A stretch of DNA of 47,546 bases, taken from the NCBI RefSeq assembly GCF_001426885.1, contig NZ_LMFP01000032.1:23525-71070 (forward strand), read 5' to 3'. Each line of letters begins with the position of its first letter. Position 1 is the stretch's first letter. The notes under the pieces are model-generated. The model was not told the DNA's origin. It made no database searches and worked only from the letters and a program-made list of their open reading frames with translations. Source of the DNA: Pelomonas sp. Root1444. GTDB taxonomy: Bacteria; Pseudomonadota; Gammaproteobacteria; Burkholderiales; Burkholderiaceae_C. The position numbers and the translations under genes were made by a program. Positions 26,612 through 35,547 of this stretch are shown here, in pieces.

Positions 26612-28275
26612 AGCGTTTCGTCGCCCTGTATCTGGCGATCGACGCCAGCACATCGACGCTCGCCAAGGTGGCGGCGCTGAAACGCTATCTGGCCGACGCG
26701 CCGACGCGGGACGCCGCCTGGGCCGTCTATCTGCTGGCAGGCGGCACGCCGCGCCGCGCGGTGCCGACGAACGAGCTGCGGGCACTGGCCTGCGAGGCCG
26801 CCGCGCTGCCGGAATGGCTGTTCGAAGCCGGCTACGCCGCCACCGGCGACCTCGCCGAAGCCATCGCCTACGTGTTGCCCGACCCCGAGGACAAGCTCGA
26901 TGAACCGCTCGCGGACTGGATGGAGCAGCGCATCCTGCCGCTGCGCGCGCTCGACGCCGCCGCGCGGCGCGAAGCGGTGCTCGCCGCCTGGCGCGGGCTG
27001 TCGGCGGACGAGCGCTTCATGTTCGTGAAGCTGGTCGGCGGCGGCTTTCGCGTGGGCGTCAGCAAGCTGCTGGTGCAGCGCGCGATCGCGGAGTGGTCGG
27101 GCAAGGATGCAGCCGGCATTGCCCAGCGCATGATGGGCTATACCGACATCGACACGCCGCCGACAGCCGAGCGCTTTGCGGGCTTGCTAACTGACGATGC
27201 GAGCGGTGCCCGCGGCGGCCAGCCCTACCCCTTCTTCCTGGCGCATGCGCTGCCCGGCGAGCCGGCGGCGCTGGGTGCACGCAGCGACTGGATGGCGGAG
27301 TGGAAGTACGACGGCATCCGCGCCCAGGTCGTCAAGCGCGACGGCCAGGTGTGGATCTGGTCGCGTGGCGAGGAGCTGGTGACGGAGCGCTTCCCCGAGG
27401 TCATGGCCGCCGCGAGCACGTGGCCGGACGGCACTGTCGTCGACGGTGAGCTGCTGGCCTGGCTGCCGGGCGAGACCGAGCCAGCCCCGTTTGCGCTGCT
27501 GCAAAAGCGCATCGGCCGCACCAAGCTGTCCAAGGCCATCCTGGCGGAGGCGCCGGTGCGGCTCCTGGCCTATGACCTGCTCGAAAGCGAAGGCGTCGAC
27601 CGCCGCCAGGAGCCCATGCACGTGCGTCGCGCGCGATTGGAGCAGCTGGGCATCGCGACGTCCCCGCTGGTGGACGCCGAAGAATGGACCGGCCTCGCGA
27701 CGGCGCGCGAGCAGTCGCGTGAACGCCGGGTTGAAGGATTGATGCTCAAGCACCGTGAGTCGGCCTACGGCATCGGCCGCACGGTGGGCGCGTGGTGGAA
27801 GTGGAAGGTCGCGCCGCTCAGCGTGGACGCCGTGCTGATCTACGCCCAGGCCGGCCACGGCCGCCGGGCCAACCTCTACACCGACTACAGCTTCGCCGTC
27901 TGGAGCCGCGCGCCGCGCGATGCGGCGGAGGCCGAGGCCGCACTGGACGCGCCCGACGGCGAGCTGGCTCTGGTGTCGTTCGCCAAGGCGTACTCCGGGC
28001 TGACGGACGAAGAGATCAAGCGCGTCGACCGCGTGATCCGCAAGACCACGGTGGAGAAATTCGGCCCGGTGCGGCGCGTGCGGCCCAGCATGGTGTTCGA
28101 GCTGGGCTTCGAGGGCATCCAGGCCAGCACGCGGCACAAGAGCGGCATCGCGGTGCGCTTCCCGCGCATGCTGCGCATCCGTGACGACAAGCCGCTGCAT
28201 GAGGCGGACACGCTGGACACGCTGCGCGCGCTGATGGAGATCGGGACGGATGGCGTCGAAGTCGGCGACGAGTGA
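26608..28275 (+). CDS. ATP-dependent DNA ligase of the Lhr/exonuclease cassette
   Basis: The protein has 555 residues. The nucleophile Lys233 is in 'EWKYDGIRAQ' (motif I), followed by 'WSRGEELVTERFPEV', 'VVDGELLAW' (motif III/IV region), 'RRVEGLMLKH' and 'WWKWKVAP' (motif V). The N-terminal domain of about 210 residues resembles the DNA-binding domain of LigB-type enzymes. It joins DNA nicks using ATP, unlike the NAD-dependent LigA used in replication. It shares four bases with the exonuclease gene and 26 bases with the helicase gene, showing a tight operon for DNA repair. Confidence 0.94.
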   Translation: MKRFVALYLAIDASTSTLAKVAALKRYLADAPTRDAAWAVYLLAGGTPRRAVPTNELRALACEAAALPEWLFEAGYAATGDLAEAIAYVLPDPEDKLDEPLADWMEQRILPLRALDAAARREAVLAAWRGLSADERFMFVKLVGGGFRVGVSKLLVQRAIAEWSGKDAAGIAQRMMGYTDIDTPPTAERFAGLLTDDASGARGGQPYPFFLAHALPGEPAALGARSDWMAEWKYDGIRAQVVKRDGQVWIWSRGEELVTERFPEVMAAASTWPDGTVVDGELLAWLPGETEPAPFALLQKRIGRTKLSKAILAEAPVRLLAYDLLESEGVDRRQEPMHVRRARLEQLGIATSPLVDAEEWTGLATAREQSRERRVEGLMLKHRESAYGIGRTVGAWWKWKVAPLSVDAVLIYAQAGHGRRANLYTDYSFAVWSRAPRDAAEAEAALDAPDGELALVSFAKAYSGLTDEEIKRVDRVIRKTTVEKFGPVRRVRPSMVFELGFEGIQASTRHKSGIAVRFPRMLRIRDDKPLHEADTLDTLRALMEIGTDGVEVGDE

Positions 28276-30760
28276 GTGGCTGGCCGGGCGCGGGTGGAAG
28301 GCCTTTCCCTTCCAGCGCAACGTCTGGCGCGAGATGGCCGCCGGTCGATCGGGCCTGCTGCATGCCACCACCGGCTCGGGCAAGACGCTGGCCGTGTGGC
28401 TCGGGGCGCTGCAGGCGTTTGGCGACGGCGAAGCGCCGCTGACGGTGCTGTGGGTCACGCCCATGCGCGCGCTGAGCCAGGACACGCTGCTGGCGCTGCA
28501 GGATGCCGCCAGCACGCTTGCGCCGCACTGGACGCTCGCCGCACGCACGGGCGACACGACGAGCGGCGAGCGCGCCTCGCAGCAGCGCCGCTGGCCGACC
28601 GGCCTGGTCACCACGCCGGAATCGCTGAGCCTGATGCTGTCGCGCGCCGACGCGCCGGACGTGATGAAGCGCGTGCGCCTGGTGGTCGTCGACGAATGGC
28701 ATGAGCTGCTCGGCACCAAGCGCGGCGTGCAGCTGCAGCTGGCGCTCGCGCGGCTGCGGCGCTGGAACCCGGGGTTGATGACCTGGGGGCTGTCCGCCAC
28801 GCTCGCCAACCTCGATGAGGCAGCGGACACGCTGGCGCCCGGCGCCGTGATCGTGCGGGGTGCGCAGGACAAGAAGATCCTCATCGACACGCTGCTGCCC
28901 GAACGCATCGAGCGCTTCGCCTGGGGCGGGCACATGGGCCTCACGATGCTGCCGGCCGTCATCGCGCACGTCGAGGCGGCGGCCAACACGCTGGTGTTCA
29001 CGAACACGCGGTCGCAGTGCGAGCGCTGGTTCCAGGCGATGCTGGATGCGCGGCCGGACTGGGCCGGGCTGATCGCGCTGCACCACGGCTCGGTCGATGC
29101 CGAGGCGCGCCGCTGGGTGGAGGCGGCCATGAAGGCGGGTCAGCTCAAGTGCGTCGTTTGCACCGCGAGCCTCGACCTCGGCGTGGACTTCCTGCCGGTC
29201 GAGCAGGTGCTGCAGATCGGCTCGGCGAAAGGCATCGCCCGGCTGCTGCAACGCGCCGGCCGCAGCGGCCATGCGCCGGGACGGCGGTCGCGCGTGACGA
29301 TGGTGCCGACGCACAGCCTGGAGATCGTCGAGGCGTCGGCCGTGCGTGCCGCCGTCAACGCCGGCCGCATCGAACCGCGCCGGCCGCCGGATGCGCCGCT
29401 GGACGTGCTGGTGCAGCACCTCGTGACGGTGGCGCTCGGCGGCGGTTTTCGCCCCGAGGAGCTGCTGCCCGAGGTGCGCACCGCGCCGAGCTATCGCCAC
29501 CTGAGCGACGACGCCTGGGCCTGGGCGCTGGCCTTTGTTCGCCACGGCGGCGAATCGCTGCGGGCCTACCCGGACTTCCAGCGCGTGGTGCCGGATGACG
29601 AAGGCGTGTGGCGCGTGCCCGATCAGCGCCTGGCACGGCGGCACCGCAGCAACATCGGCACCATCGTGTCGGACGCCGTCGTCAGCGTGCAGTTCCTCGG
29701 CGGCGGGCGCATCGCGACGGTGGAGGAGAGCTTCATCTCCAGGCTGCGCAATGGCGACGTGTTCCTGCTCGGGGGCCGGGCGCTGGAGCTGATCCGCATC
29801 GAAGGGCTGACGGCCTATGTGCGCGTCGCCAACCCCGACAAGGCCAAGCTGCCGCGCTGGGATGGCGGGCAGTTTCCGATCTCGGACACGTTGGCGGACT
29901 CCATGCTGGAGCGTTTCGACGAAGCGCGCCAGGGACGCTTCACGGACCGCGAGATGCGCTTCGTGTCGCCGCTGCTCAAGCTTCAGTCCGAGTGGTCGGC
30001 GCTGCCCGGGCCGCACCGGCTGCTGGCCGAGGTGCTGGAGTCGTCGGATGGCCATCACCTGTTCCTGTTCCCGTTCGCGGGCCGCGTGGTGCACCTGGGA
30101 CTCGCGTCGCTGCTGGTCTGGCGCGCGGGCCGCGAGACGCCGGCGACGTTCACGATGGCCATCACGGACTACGGCATGGAGCTCCTCAGCGCGACGAAGA
30201 TCGACTGGCCCTCAAGGCTGCGTGACCTGCTCGCGCCGGTCGACCGCGTCACGCTGCGCGACGAGGTGCTGGCCGGTGTCAACGGCAGCGAACTCGCCCG
30301 CCGGCGCTTCCGCCAGATCGCGCGCATCTCCGGGCTGATCTTTCAGAGCCATCCCGGCGAGGCGCGCAGCCAGCGGCAGTTGCAGGCCTCGTCGTCGTTG
30401 TACTTCGATGTCTTCCGCCAACATGACCCCGGGAACCGGCTGTTGCGCCAGGCCGAGTCCGAGCTGCTGTCCGCGGAGCTTGATGTCGACGCCCTCGGCC
30501 GCACCTTGGAGCGCATGGCATCCCAGGAACTCGACATCCAGCAACCGGCGCGCGCGACGCCGCTGTCGTTTCCGCTGATGGTGGAGCGGCTGCGCGAGCG
30601 GGCGTCGAGCGAGTCGCTGGCGCAGCGCCTTTCCCGCATGCTCGCCGAGTTGGAAGCCGCGGCGGGTGGGCGCGCCCCGGAGGACGTTGAGTCCAAGCTG
30701 GCTTTCGGCAAACCGCCCGAAAAGTCGAAGGGGCGTGGCACACGCCGGAGGCGCCGGTGA
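28250..30760 (+). CDS. Lhr-Core-type DEXH helicase of the ligase-associated cassette
   Basis: The protein has 836 residues, the size of Lhr-Core helicases. Walker A ATTGSGKT ends at Lys45-Thr46, and the DEXH box is Asp148-Glu-Trp-His151 (DEWH). 'GLSATLANLDEA' matches motif III, 'VVCTASLDLGVDFLPVEQVLQIGSAKGIARLLQRAGRSGH' region matches motifs V and VI. The rest is a winged-helix and Lhr-type C-terminal domain. Family members are 3'-to-5' DNA translocases and helicases. The start overlaps the ligase gene by 26 bases; the stop overlaps the phosphoesterase GTG start. It should work with the nuclease and ligase in DNA repair. Confidence 0.94.
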   Translation: MASKSATSEWLAGRGWKAFPFQRNVWREMAAGRSGLLHATTGSGKTLAVWLGALQAFGDGEAPLTVLWVTPMRALSQDTLLALQDAASTLAPHWTLAARTGDTTSGERASQQRRWPTGLVTTPESLSLMLSRADAPDVMKRVRLVVVDEWHELLGTKRGVQLQLALARLRRWNPGLMTWGLSATLANLDEAADTLAPGAVIVRGAQDKKILIDTLLPERIERFAWGGHMGLTMLPAVIAHVEAAANTLVFTNTRSQCERWFQAMLDARPDWAGLIALHHGSVDAEARRWVEAAMKAGQLKCVVCTASLDLGVDFLPVEQVLQIGSAKGIARLLQRAGRSGHAPGRRSRVTMVPTHSLEIVEASAVRAAVNAGRIEPRRPPDAPLDVLVQHLVTVALGGGFRPEELLPEVRTAPSYRHLSDDAWAWALAFVRHGGESLRAYPDFQRVVPDDEGVWRVPDQRLARRHRSNIGTIVSDAVVSVQFLGGGRIATVEESFISRLRNGDVFLLGGRALELIRIEGLTAYVRVANPDKAKLPRWDGGQFPISDTLADSMLERFDEARQGRFTDREMRFVSPLLKLQSEWSALPGPHRLLAEVLESSDGHHLFLFPFAGRVVHLGLASLLVWRAGRETPATFTMAITDYGMELLSATKIDWPSRLRDLLAPVDRVTLRDEVLAGVNGSELARRRFRQIARISGLIFQSHPGEARSQRQLQASSSLYFDVFRQHDPGNRLLRQAESELLSAELDVDALGRTLERMASQELDIQQPARATPLSFPLMVERLRERASSESLAQRLSRMLAELEAAAGGRAPEDVESKLAFGKPPEKSKGRGTRRRRR

Positions 30761-31410
30761 GCCTGTGCTTTGACGCTGTGGGGGAGACCTTGTGGCTGTT
30801 GCCTGAAGGTGCCGTGTGGTGGCCGGCGGGGCGAACCCTATTCGCCGCGGACCTGCACCTGGGCAAAGGCGCCGCGTTCCGTGCGCAAGGCTTGGCCGTG
30901 CCGAGCGGAACCAGCGCAAGAACCCTCGCCCGGCTGCACGACCTGATGTTGAGGCACGAAGCGGCTCAACTCGTCGTGCTGGGCGACTTCTGGCATGGCC
31001 CCGATGGGCTCACACCGGCCCTTCTCGATTCGGTCGCGATGTTCGCCGAGCGCGTGCCGACCGTGCTCGTGCTGGGCAATCACGATCGGCGCATTCACCC
31101 GCCTGGCCTGCCGCTCCGCGCCATTCATGGCACTTTGGCGTTAGGCATGCTCACGGCAGGCCATGAGCCTCCACCACCCGGCGCGCCCGGATTCACGCTG
31201 GCCGGCCATTGGCATCCAGCTGTGTTGATTGGCGGACGCGCCGGCGACCGACTGCGTCGGCCCTGCTTCGTCTGCTATCCGCACGCGCTGGTGTTGCCCG
31301 CGTTCGGCGGCCTCACCGGGGCGCTGACCTTGAGACGAAGCGACTTGGCCCGACAGAACGCCAACGTCGCCGTGCTTGGCGACGGCTCGGTGCACTGGTT
31401 GCCGCGTTGA
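30757..31410 (+). CDS. Ligase-associated metallophosphoesterase
   Basis: The protein has 217 residues. It has the calcineurin-type metal motifs in order: 'FAADLHLGKGAAF', 'VLGDFWHG', 'VLGNHDRR' and 'LAGHWHPA'. It is the fourth member of the cassette; relatives are Mn-dependent phosphodiesterases. The start is GTG at 30757, overlapping the helicase stop (GTGA), which decides the start. No hydrophobic signal is present, so it is cytoplasmic. A 57-codon gene on the other strand ends 6 bases after its stop. Confidence 0.93.
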   Translation: MSLCFDAVGETLWLLPEGAVWWPAGRTLFAADLHLGKGAAFRAQGLAVPSGTSARTLARLHDLMLRHEAAQLVVLGDFWHGPDGLTPALLDSVAMFAERVPTVLVLGNHDRRIHPPGLPLRAIHGTLALGMLTAGHEPPPPGAPGFTLAGHWHPAVLIGGRAGDRLRRPCFVCYPHALVLPAFGGLTGALTLRRSDLARQNANVAVLGDGSVHWLPR

Positions 31411-31416
31411 GCCGCC

Positions 31417-31590
31417 TCAGACCTTGTGCTGCGGTGGACCCTTGGGCGCCTCACGCGCCGTGCCGTCGTCCTGACGCGCCGGCGCCGTCGCCTGTTTGGT
31501 CAGCGTCTGGCCCTGGGTCGACTTGCTGGTGGCGAAGTCGCTGACCTTGTGTTCCGTGGGACCGCTCTTATTTCCGGATCGTTTGAACAT
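31417..31590 (-). CDS. Small hypothetical protein (57 residues)
   Basis: This short frame runs from ATG at 31588-31590 to TGA at 31417-31419. In the minus direction AAAGG stands six bases before the ATG. The protein starts MFKRSGNKSGPTEHKVSDFA and is hydrophilic, rich in Lys, Thr, Gln and Pro, with no cysteine and no membrane segment, so probably disordered and basic. Codon use is GC-rich in the third position, like its neighbours. No family is recognised. The 130 bases on its upstream side, up to the rplQ terminator, show no other gene. Confidence 0.6.
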   Translation of the reverse strand: MFKRSGNKSGPTEHKVSDFATSKSTQGQTLTKQATAPARQDDGTAREAPKGPPQHKV

Positions 31591-31723
31591 GACTGCCTTT
31601 CACGCGCTCGGCCGGCCAGCCATTGCGGCCGGTCCTGCACCATGACCTGACTCTGCGCGCCGACTCACGCGCAGGCGATCAGGCCATGCGCCCCGCAGTC
31701 GTAGGAAACGACCGACGCAGTCA

Positions 31724-31749
31724 CAAAAAAGCCCGCACGAGGCGGGCTT
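31724..31749 (-). terminator. Intrinsic terminator after rplQ
   Basis: An 8-bp stem (31729-31736 with 31742-31749, loop of five) is followed in the minus direction by TTTTTTG. It ends the alpha operon about 20 bases after the rplQ stop. Confidence 0.9.
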
Positions 31750-31768
31750 GATCTGCATTAGAAAGCGC

Positions 31769-32158
31769 TTACTCAGCAGCTTCGCCAGCGGTCTCGCCTT
31801 CGGGGCGATCCACGAGTTCGACAAACGCCATGGGGGCGTTGTCGCCGACGCGGAAGCCCATCTTCAGGATGCGGGTGTAGCCGCCCGGGCGGTTCGCGAA
31901 GCGCGGGCCCAGTTCGTTGAAGAGCTTGCCGACGATGTCACGATCGCGCAGGCGGTCGAAGGCCAGGCGGCGGTTGGCCAGCGTGGGTTCCTTGGCCAGT
32001 GTGATCAGCGGCTCGACGACGCGACGCAGTTCCTTGGCCTTGGGGACCGTGGTCTTGATGGCTTCGTGCTGCAGCAGCGAAACGCACATGTTGCGCAGCA
32101 TCGCAGCGCGGTGGGCGCTGGTGCGGTTGAGTTTGCGGAGGCCGTTACGGTGACGCAT
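31769..32158 (-). CDS. rplQ: 50S ribosomal protein L17
   Basis: The 129-residue protein starts '[17 protein letters not shown]' and contains '[18 protein letters not shown]', typical of L17. The C-terminal tail after 'ELVDRPEG' is acidic (GETAGEAAE). It is the last gene of the rpsD-rpoA-rplQ unit, 132 bases after rpoA; that gap holds a hairpin whose T-run faces the other strand. Confidence 0.97.
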   Translation of the reverse strand: MRHRNGLRKLNRTSAHRAAMLRNMCVSLLQHEAIKTTVPKAKELRRVVEPLITLAKEPTLANRRLAFDRLRDRDIVGKLFNELGPRFANRPGGYTRILKMGFRVGDNAPMAFVELVDRPEGETAGEAAE

Positions 32159-32250
32159 GGTGCTTATTTCCTTTCACTTTGTTGATGCCGGCAGCCGGAT
32201 CAGGTACTGCCGGGGCACGATCAAGCGCGCCGGGGCGCGTTTGTCATCAG

Positions 32251-32275
32251 AGGACGGCTTCAGCCGTCTTTTTTG
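32251..32275 (+). terminator. Antisense-facing terminator-like hairpin between rpoA and rplQ
   Basis: GACGGCT (32253-32259) and AGCCGTC (32262-32268), with a two-base centre in plain pairing, are followed on the plus strand by TTTTTTG. As an intrinsic terminator it points against the direction of the ribosomal genes. On the sense strand the same stem has A residues before it and no T-run after it. Confidence 0.6.
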
Positions 32276-32290
32276 TTGGAGCGCAGCGGA

Positions 32291-33280
32291 TTACCGCTTG
32301 TCCAGGCCTTGCGGAGGCCAGTTCTCGAGGCGGGCGCCGAGCGTGAGACCGCGGGAAGCCAGGACTTCCTTGATCTCGTTGAGCGACTTGCGACCCAGGT
32401 TGGGGGTCTTCAGCAGCTCGGTCTCGGTACGCTGGATCAGGTCGCCGATGTAGTAGATGTTCTCGGCCTTCAGGCAGTTGGCCGAACGCACGGTCAATTC
32501 GAGCTCGTCGACCGGACGCAGCAGGATCGGGTCGAAGCTGCTGGAGCGCTGGGCCGGCTGGTCGAAGGCATCGACCAGGTCGGTGCCTTGGAGCTGCGCG
32601 AACACGGCGAGCTGTTCCACCAAGATCTTGGCCGAGGCGCGGATCGCTTCCTCGGGCGAGATGGCGCCGTTGGTTTCGATCTCCATGACCAGCTTGTCCA
32701 GGTCGGTACGCTGCTCGACGCGGGCGTTCTCGACGGCGTAGCTGACGCGCTTGACGGGCGAGAACGAGGCGTCGAGGACGATGCGGCCGATGCTCTTGGT
32801 CGGCTCGTCGCCGAAGCGGCGCATCGTGCCGGGCACGTAGCCGCGGCCCTTCTCGACCTTGATCTGCATGTCCAGCTTGCCGCCTTGCGACAGGTGGGCG
32901 ATGACGTGCTCGGGATTGATGATCTCGACGTCGTGCGGGGTCTGGATGTCGGCCGCGGTGACGGGGCCTTCGCCTTCCTTGCGCAGGACCAGGGTCACTT
33001 CTTCACGGTTGTGCAGGCGGAAGACGACGCCCTTGAGGTTCAGCATGATGTGAACCACGTCCTCTTGCACGCCGTCGATGGCCGAGTACTCATGGAGCAC
33101 GCCGGCAATCGTCACTTCCGTCGGCGCATACCCCACCATCGACGAGAGCAGCACACGGCGCAGGGCGTTGCCCAGGGTGTGACCGTAGCCGCGTTCGAAC
33201 GGCTCCAGCGTGACCTTGGCGCGATGACCGCCCAGGGGCTCCACGTTGATGGACTTGGGTTTGAGCAAGTTGGTTTGCAT
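32291..33280 (-). CDS. rpoA: RNA polymerase alpha subunit
   Basis: The protein has 329 residues. The N-terminal dimerisation domain includes '[18 protein letters not shown]'. The C-terminal domain has '[20 protein letters not shown]', holding the arginine used for UP-element DNA contact. Length and both domains are normal. It lies between rpsD and rplQ, in the standard order. A GC-rich hairpin (33387-33419) in the 149-base gap upstream may tune its level relative to S4. Confidence 0.98.
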   Translation of the reverse strand: MQTNLLKPKSINVEPLGGHRAKVTLEPFERGYGHTLGNALRRVLLSSMVGYAPTEVTIAGVLHEYSAIDGVQEDVVHIMLNLKGVVFRLHNREEVTLVLRKEGEGPVTAADIQTPHDVEIINPEHVIAHLSQGGKLDMQIKVEKGRGYVPGTMRRFGDEPTKSIGRIVLDASFSPVKRVSYAVENARVEQRTDLDKLVMEIETNGAISPEEAIRASAKILVEQLAVFAQLQGTDLVDAFDQPAQRSSSFDPILLRPVDELELTVRSANCLKAENIYYIGDLIQRTETELLKTPNLGRKSLNEIKEVLASRGLTLGARLENWPPQGLDKR

Positions 33281-33386
33281 GAGGTCTTTCTTTCAATACC
33301 CTCGGTTCGTTACACCGATAAGGCTGAGGACCAGCCGGGCAGAGCCTTTGAAGGGCCCTCGAAGGGCAGATACCCGGACGAGGAAA

Positions 33387-33419
33387 CGCCGGCCGCGCCC
33401 AAGGTGGGCGTGGCCGGCG
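33387..33419 (-). other. GC-rich hairpin between rpsD and rpoA
   Basis: Two 14-base arms (33387-33400 and 33406-33419) pair with one mismatch and a 5-base loop. In the minus direction only TTTCC follows, so it is a weak terminator at best. It could be an attenuator or an RNA-stability element in the rpsD-rpoA message. Confidence 0.5.
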
Positions 33420-33429
33420 GGGAAAACGA

Positions 33430-34053
33430 TTAACGCGAGTACAACTCGACGATCAGCGATTCGTTGATCTCGGCGCCGAACTCGTCGCGGTCAGGAGCCT
33501 TCTTGAAGACGCCTTCGAGCTTCGTGCCGTCGACGCTGACCCAGGCCGGCAGGCCGATGGAGTCGGCCAGCTTGAACGACTCGGTCACGCGCAGCTGCTT
33601 CTTGGCCTTGTCGCGCACGGCGACGGTGTCACCGGCCTTGACCAGGTAGGAGGCGATGTTGACGACCTCGCCGTTCACCGTCACGCCCTTGTGCGAAACC
33701 AGCTGGCGGGCTTCTGCGCGGGTGGAGCCGAAGCCCATGCGGTAGACGACGTTGTCCAGGCGCGATTCCAGCAGTTGCAGCAGGTTCACGCCGGTCGAGC
33801 CCTTGCGGCGCTCGGCTTCGGCGAAGTAGCGGCGGAACTGGCGCTCCAGCACGCCGTACATGCGCTTGACCTTCTGCTTCTCGCGCAGCTGCAGGCCGAA
33901 ATCGGACGTGCGCTGGCCGGAAGTGCGTCCGTGCTGGCCTGGCTTGCTGTCGAACTTGACCTTGTCGCTGATGGCGCGGCGGGCGCTCTTCAGGTAGAGG
34001 TCGGTGCCTTCACGGCGGGAAAGTTTGCCCTTGGGGCCGAGGTAACGTGCCAC
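33430..34053 (-). CDS. rpsD: 30S ribosomal protein S4
   Basis: The 207-residue protein starts '[19 protein letters not shown]' and has the S4 RNA-binding domain ('[22 protein letters not shown]'). It is the long form without a zinc motif. In E. coli S4 represses the alpha operon. Here the gene begins its own unit: a promoter and a leader with three hairpins lie directly upstream (34098-34245), while rpsK ends 220 bases away. Confidence 0.97.
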   Translation of the reverse strand: MARYLGPKGKLSRREGTDLYLKSARRAISDKVKFDSKPGQHGRTSGQRTSDFGLQLREKQKVKRMYGVLERQFRRYFAEAERRKGSTGVNLLQLLESRLDNVVYRMGFGSTRAEARQLVSHKGVTVNGEVVNIASYLVKAGDTVAVRDKAKKQLRVTESFKLADSIGLPAWVSVDGTKLEGVFKKAPDRDEFGAEINESLIVELYSR

Positions 34054-34097
34054 TTGCGTGTCCTTGAATCAATCTGACGCCAGAGGTCCTGACGCGA

Positions 34098-34202
34098 GTC
34101 CAGCCGGTGTTTTTATGGGCTTGGACGGTGGGCTTGTGAGCCGTCTCAAAATGAGCTCGGCTCAAGACTGAAGCCGGCGCGGCACTGAAGTGCCCGCCGG
34201 CT
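34098..34202 (-). promoter_or_regulatory. Structured leader of the rpsD-rpoA-rplQ message
   Basis: In transcription order, three hairpins follow the promoter: 34172-34202 (long GC stem AGCCGGCG with its partner), 34137-34164 (TGAGCCG with CGGCTCA, plus an inner 4-bp stem) and 34098-34126 (GTCCAAGCC with GGCTGGAC). They occupy most of the leader ahead of the S4 start. S4 or another factor might bind here; that is inference. Confidence 0.55.
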
Positions 34203-34217
34203 CCGGGAAAACGCGCG

Positions 34218-34245
34218 ATTATCGCACCGCCATCCGAATTTGCAA
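34218..34245 (-). promoter_or_regulatory. Sigma70-like promoter for rpsD-rpoA-rplQ
   Basis: On the minus strand TTGCAA (34240-34245) and GATAAT (34218-34223) are 16 bases apart. It lies right after the end of rpsK, so the last three ribosomal-cluster genes can be made separately from the spc genes. Confidence 0.65.
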
Positions 34246-34273
34246 TATCCCTGTCACCAAAGGTGAACTGGGC

Positions 34274-34678
34274 TCAGATGCGCCGACGCTTCTGCGGACG
34301 GCAGCCGTTGTGCGGCACCGGCGTCACGTCGGAGATCGAGTTGATGCGGATGCCGAGCGCAGCCAGCGCGCGAACCGAAGACTCGCGACCCGGGCCAGGG
34401 CCCTTGATCTTGACGTCGAGGTTCTTGATGCCCTGCTCTTGCGCAGCGCGGCCGGCCACTTCAGCCGCCACCTGGGCTGCGAAGGGGGTCGACTTGCGCG
34501 AGCCCTTGAAGCCTTGGCCGCCCGACGAAGCCCAGGACAGGGCGCCGCCTTGACGGTCGGTGATGGTGATGATGGTGTTGTTGAACGACGCGTGGACGTG
34601 CGCGATGCCGTCAGCGACGTTCTTGCGGACCTTCTTGCGAACCCGCTGAGCCGCCGAATTGTTGGGAGCCTTTGCCAT
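34274..34678 (-). CDS. rpsK: 30S ribosomal protein S11
   Basis: The 134-residue protein has '[25 protein letters not shown]' and the C-terminal '[17 protein letters not shown]', both standard for S11. It is separated from rpsM by 26 bases and from rpsD by 220 bases, which contain a promoter and leader. Confidence 0.98.
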   Translation of the reverse strand: MAKAPNNSAAQRVRKKVRKNVADGIAHVHASFNNTIITITDRQGGALSWASSGGQGFKGSRKSTPFAAQVAAEVAGRAAQEQGIKNLDVKIKGPGPGRESSVRALAALGIRINSISDVTPVPHNGCRPQKRRRI

Positions 34679-34704
34679 ATTGACCTTCTTTCAGTTCGGG
34701 CAGC

Positions 34705-35070
34705 TTACTTCTTGCCGGTCGCAGCCGACTTGCGCGGACCCTTGCGGGTGCGGGCATTCGTGCGGGTGCGTTGGCCGCGCATCGGCAGGCCACGGCGATG
34801 ACGGAAACCACGGTAGCAGCCGAGGTCCATCAGGCGCTTGATGTTGATGGACTGCTCGCGGCGCAGATCGCCCTCGATGGTCAGCTTGTTGACCTCGTCA
34901 CGGATCTTTTCGAGATCGCCGTCGTCAAGGTCCTTGACCTTCTTGTCGAACGGAATGCCGCAGTTCGTGCAGATCTTCTGGGCGGTCGTACGGCCAATGC
35001 CGTAGATCGAGGTCAGGCCGATCTCAGTGTGCTTTTGCGGCGGAATGTTGATACCAGCAATACGTGCCAT
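34705..35070 (-). CDS. rpsM: 30S ribosomal protein S13
   Basis: The 121-residue protein starts '[19 protein letters not shown]' and ends with the basic tail '[13 protein letters not shown]', as in S13. In E. coli the S4-binding site overlaps the rpsM start; here only 34 bases separate rpsM from rpmJ, leaving little room for such a site. Confidence 0.98.
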   Translation of the reverse strand: MARIAGINIPPQKHTEIGLTSIYGIGRTTAQKICTNCGIPFDKKVKDLDDGDLEKIRDEVNKLTIEGDLRREQSINIKRLMDLGCYRGFRHRRGLPMRGQRTRTNARTRKGPRKSAATGKK

Positions 35071-35104
35071 GGTTGTCCTCTAGTCCTGTCGTGCGCGCTG
35101 GGGC

Positions 35105-35218
35105 TCAGCCCTGACGCTGCTTGTGGCGCGGGTCGGTGCAGATCACACGCACCACGCCCTTGCGGCGGATGATCTTGCAATTGCGGCACATCTGCTTCAC
35201 GGATGCCGAAACTTTCAT
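35105..35218 (-). CDS. rpmJ: 50S ribosomal protein L36
   Basis: This 37-residue frame runs from ATG at 35216-35218 to TGA at 35105-35107. It reads [20 protein letters not shown] and continues with '[13 protein letters not shown]'. It keeps the three Cys and one His that bind zinc, so it is the zinc form. It lies between infA and rpsM, the usual place. Confidence 0.97.
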   Translation of the reverse strand: MKVSASVKQMCRNCKIIRRKGVVRVICTDPRHKQRQG

Positions 35219-35276
35219 GGTCTGCTCCTTGGCCTAACTCTTTTGCGCTCTTCACGCGTCCGGGAATTCAAACAGC

Positions 35277-35495
35277 TCACTTCGCCCGGAACACGATGCG
35301 AGCACGACTCAAATCGTAGGGCGTCAACTCCACAGTCACTTTGTCGCCGGGGAGGATGCGGATGTAGTGCATCCGCATCTTGCCGGAGATGTGCCCGAGG
35401 ACGACATGCCCGTTTTCTAACTTCACACGAAACGTTGCGTTGGGGAGGTTTTCAACAATCTCGCCCTGCATCTGAATGACGTCGTCTTTCGACAT
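35277..35495 (-). CDS. infA: Translation initiation factor IF-1
   Basis: The 72-residue protein is a single S1-type OB fold ('[20 protein letters not shown]', '[18 protein letters not shown]'). It binds the A site of the 30S subunit during initiation. In this cluster it stands between secY and rpmJ, common in betaproteobacteria. Confidence 0.97.
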   Translation of the reverse strand: MSKDDVIQMQGEIVENLPNATFRVKLENGHVVLGHISGKMRMHYIRILPGDKVTVELTPYDLSRARIVFRAK

Positions 35496-35547
35496 GCCAA
35501 AACTTCGTGTGGGTTAAAACAGATATTTCCTTAGAACAGCTCGGCCC

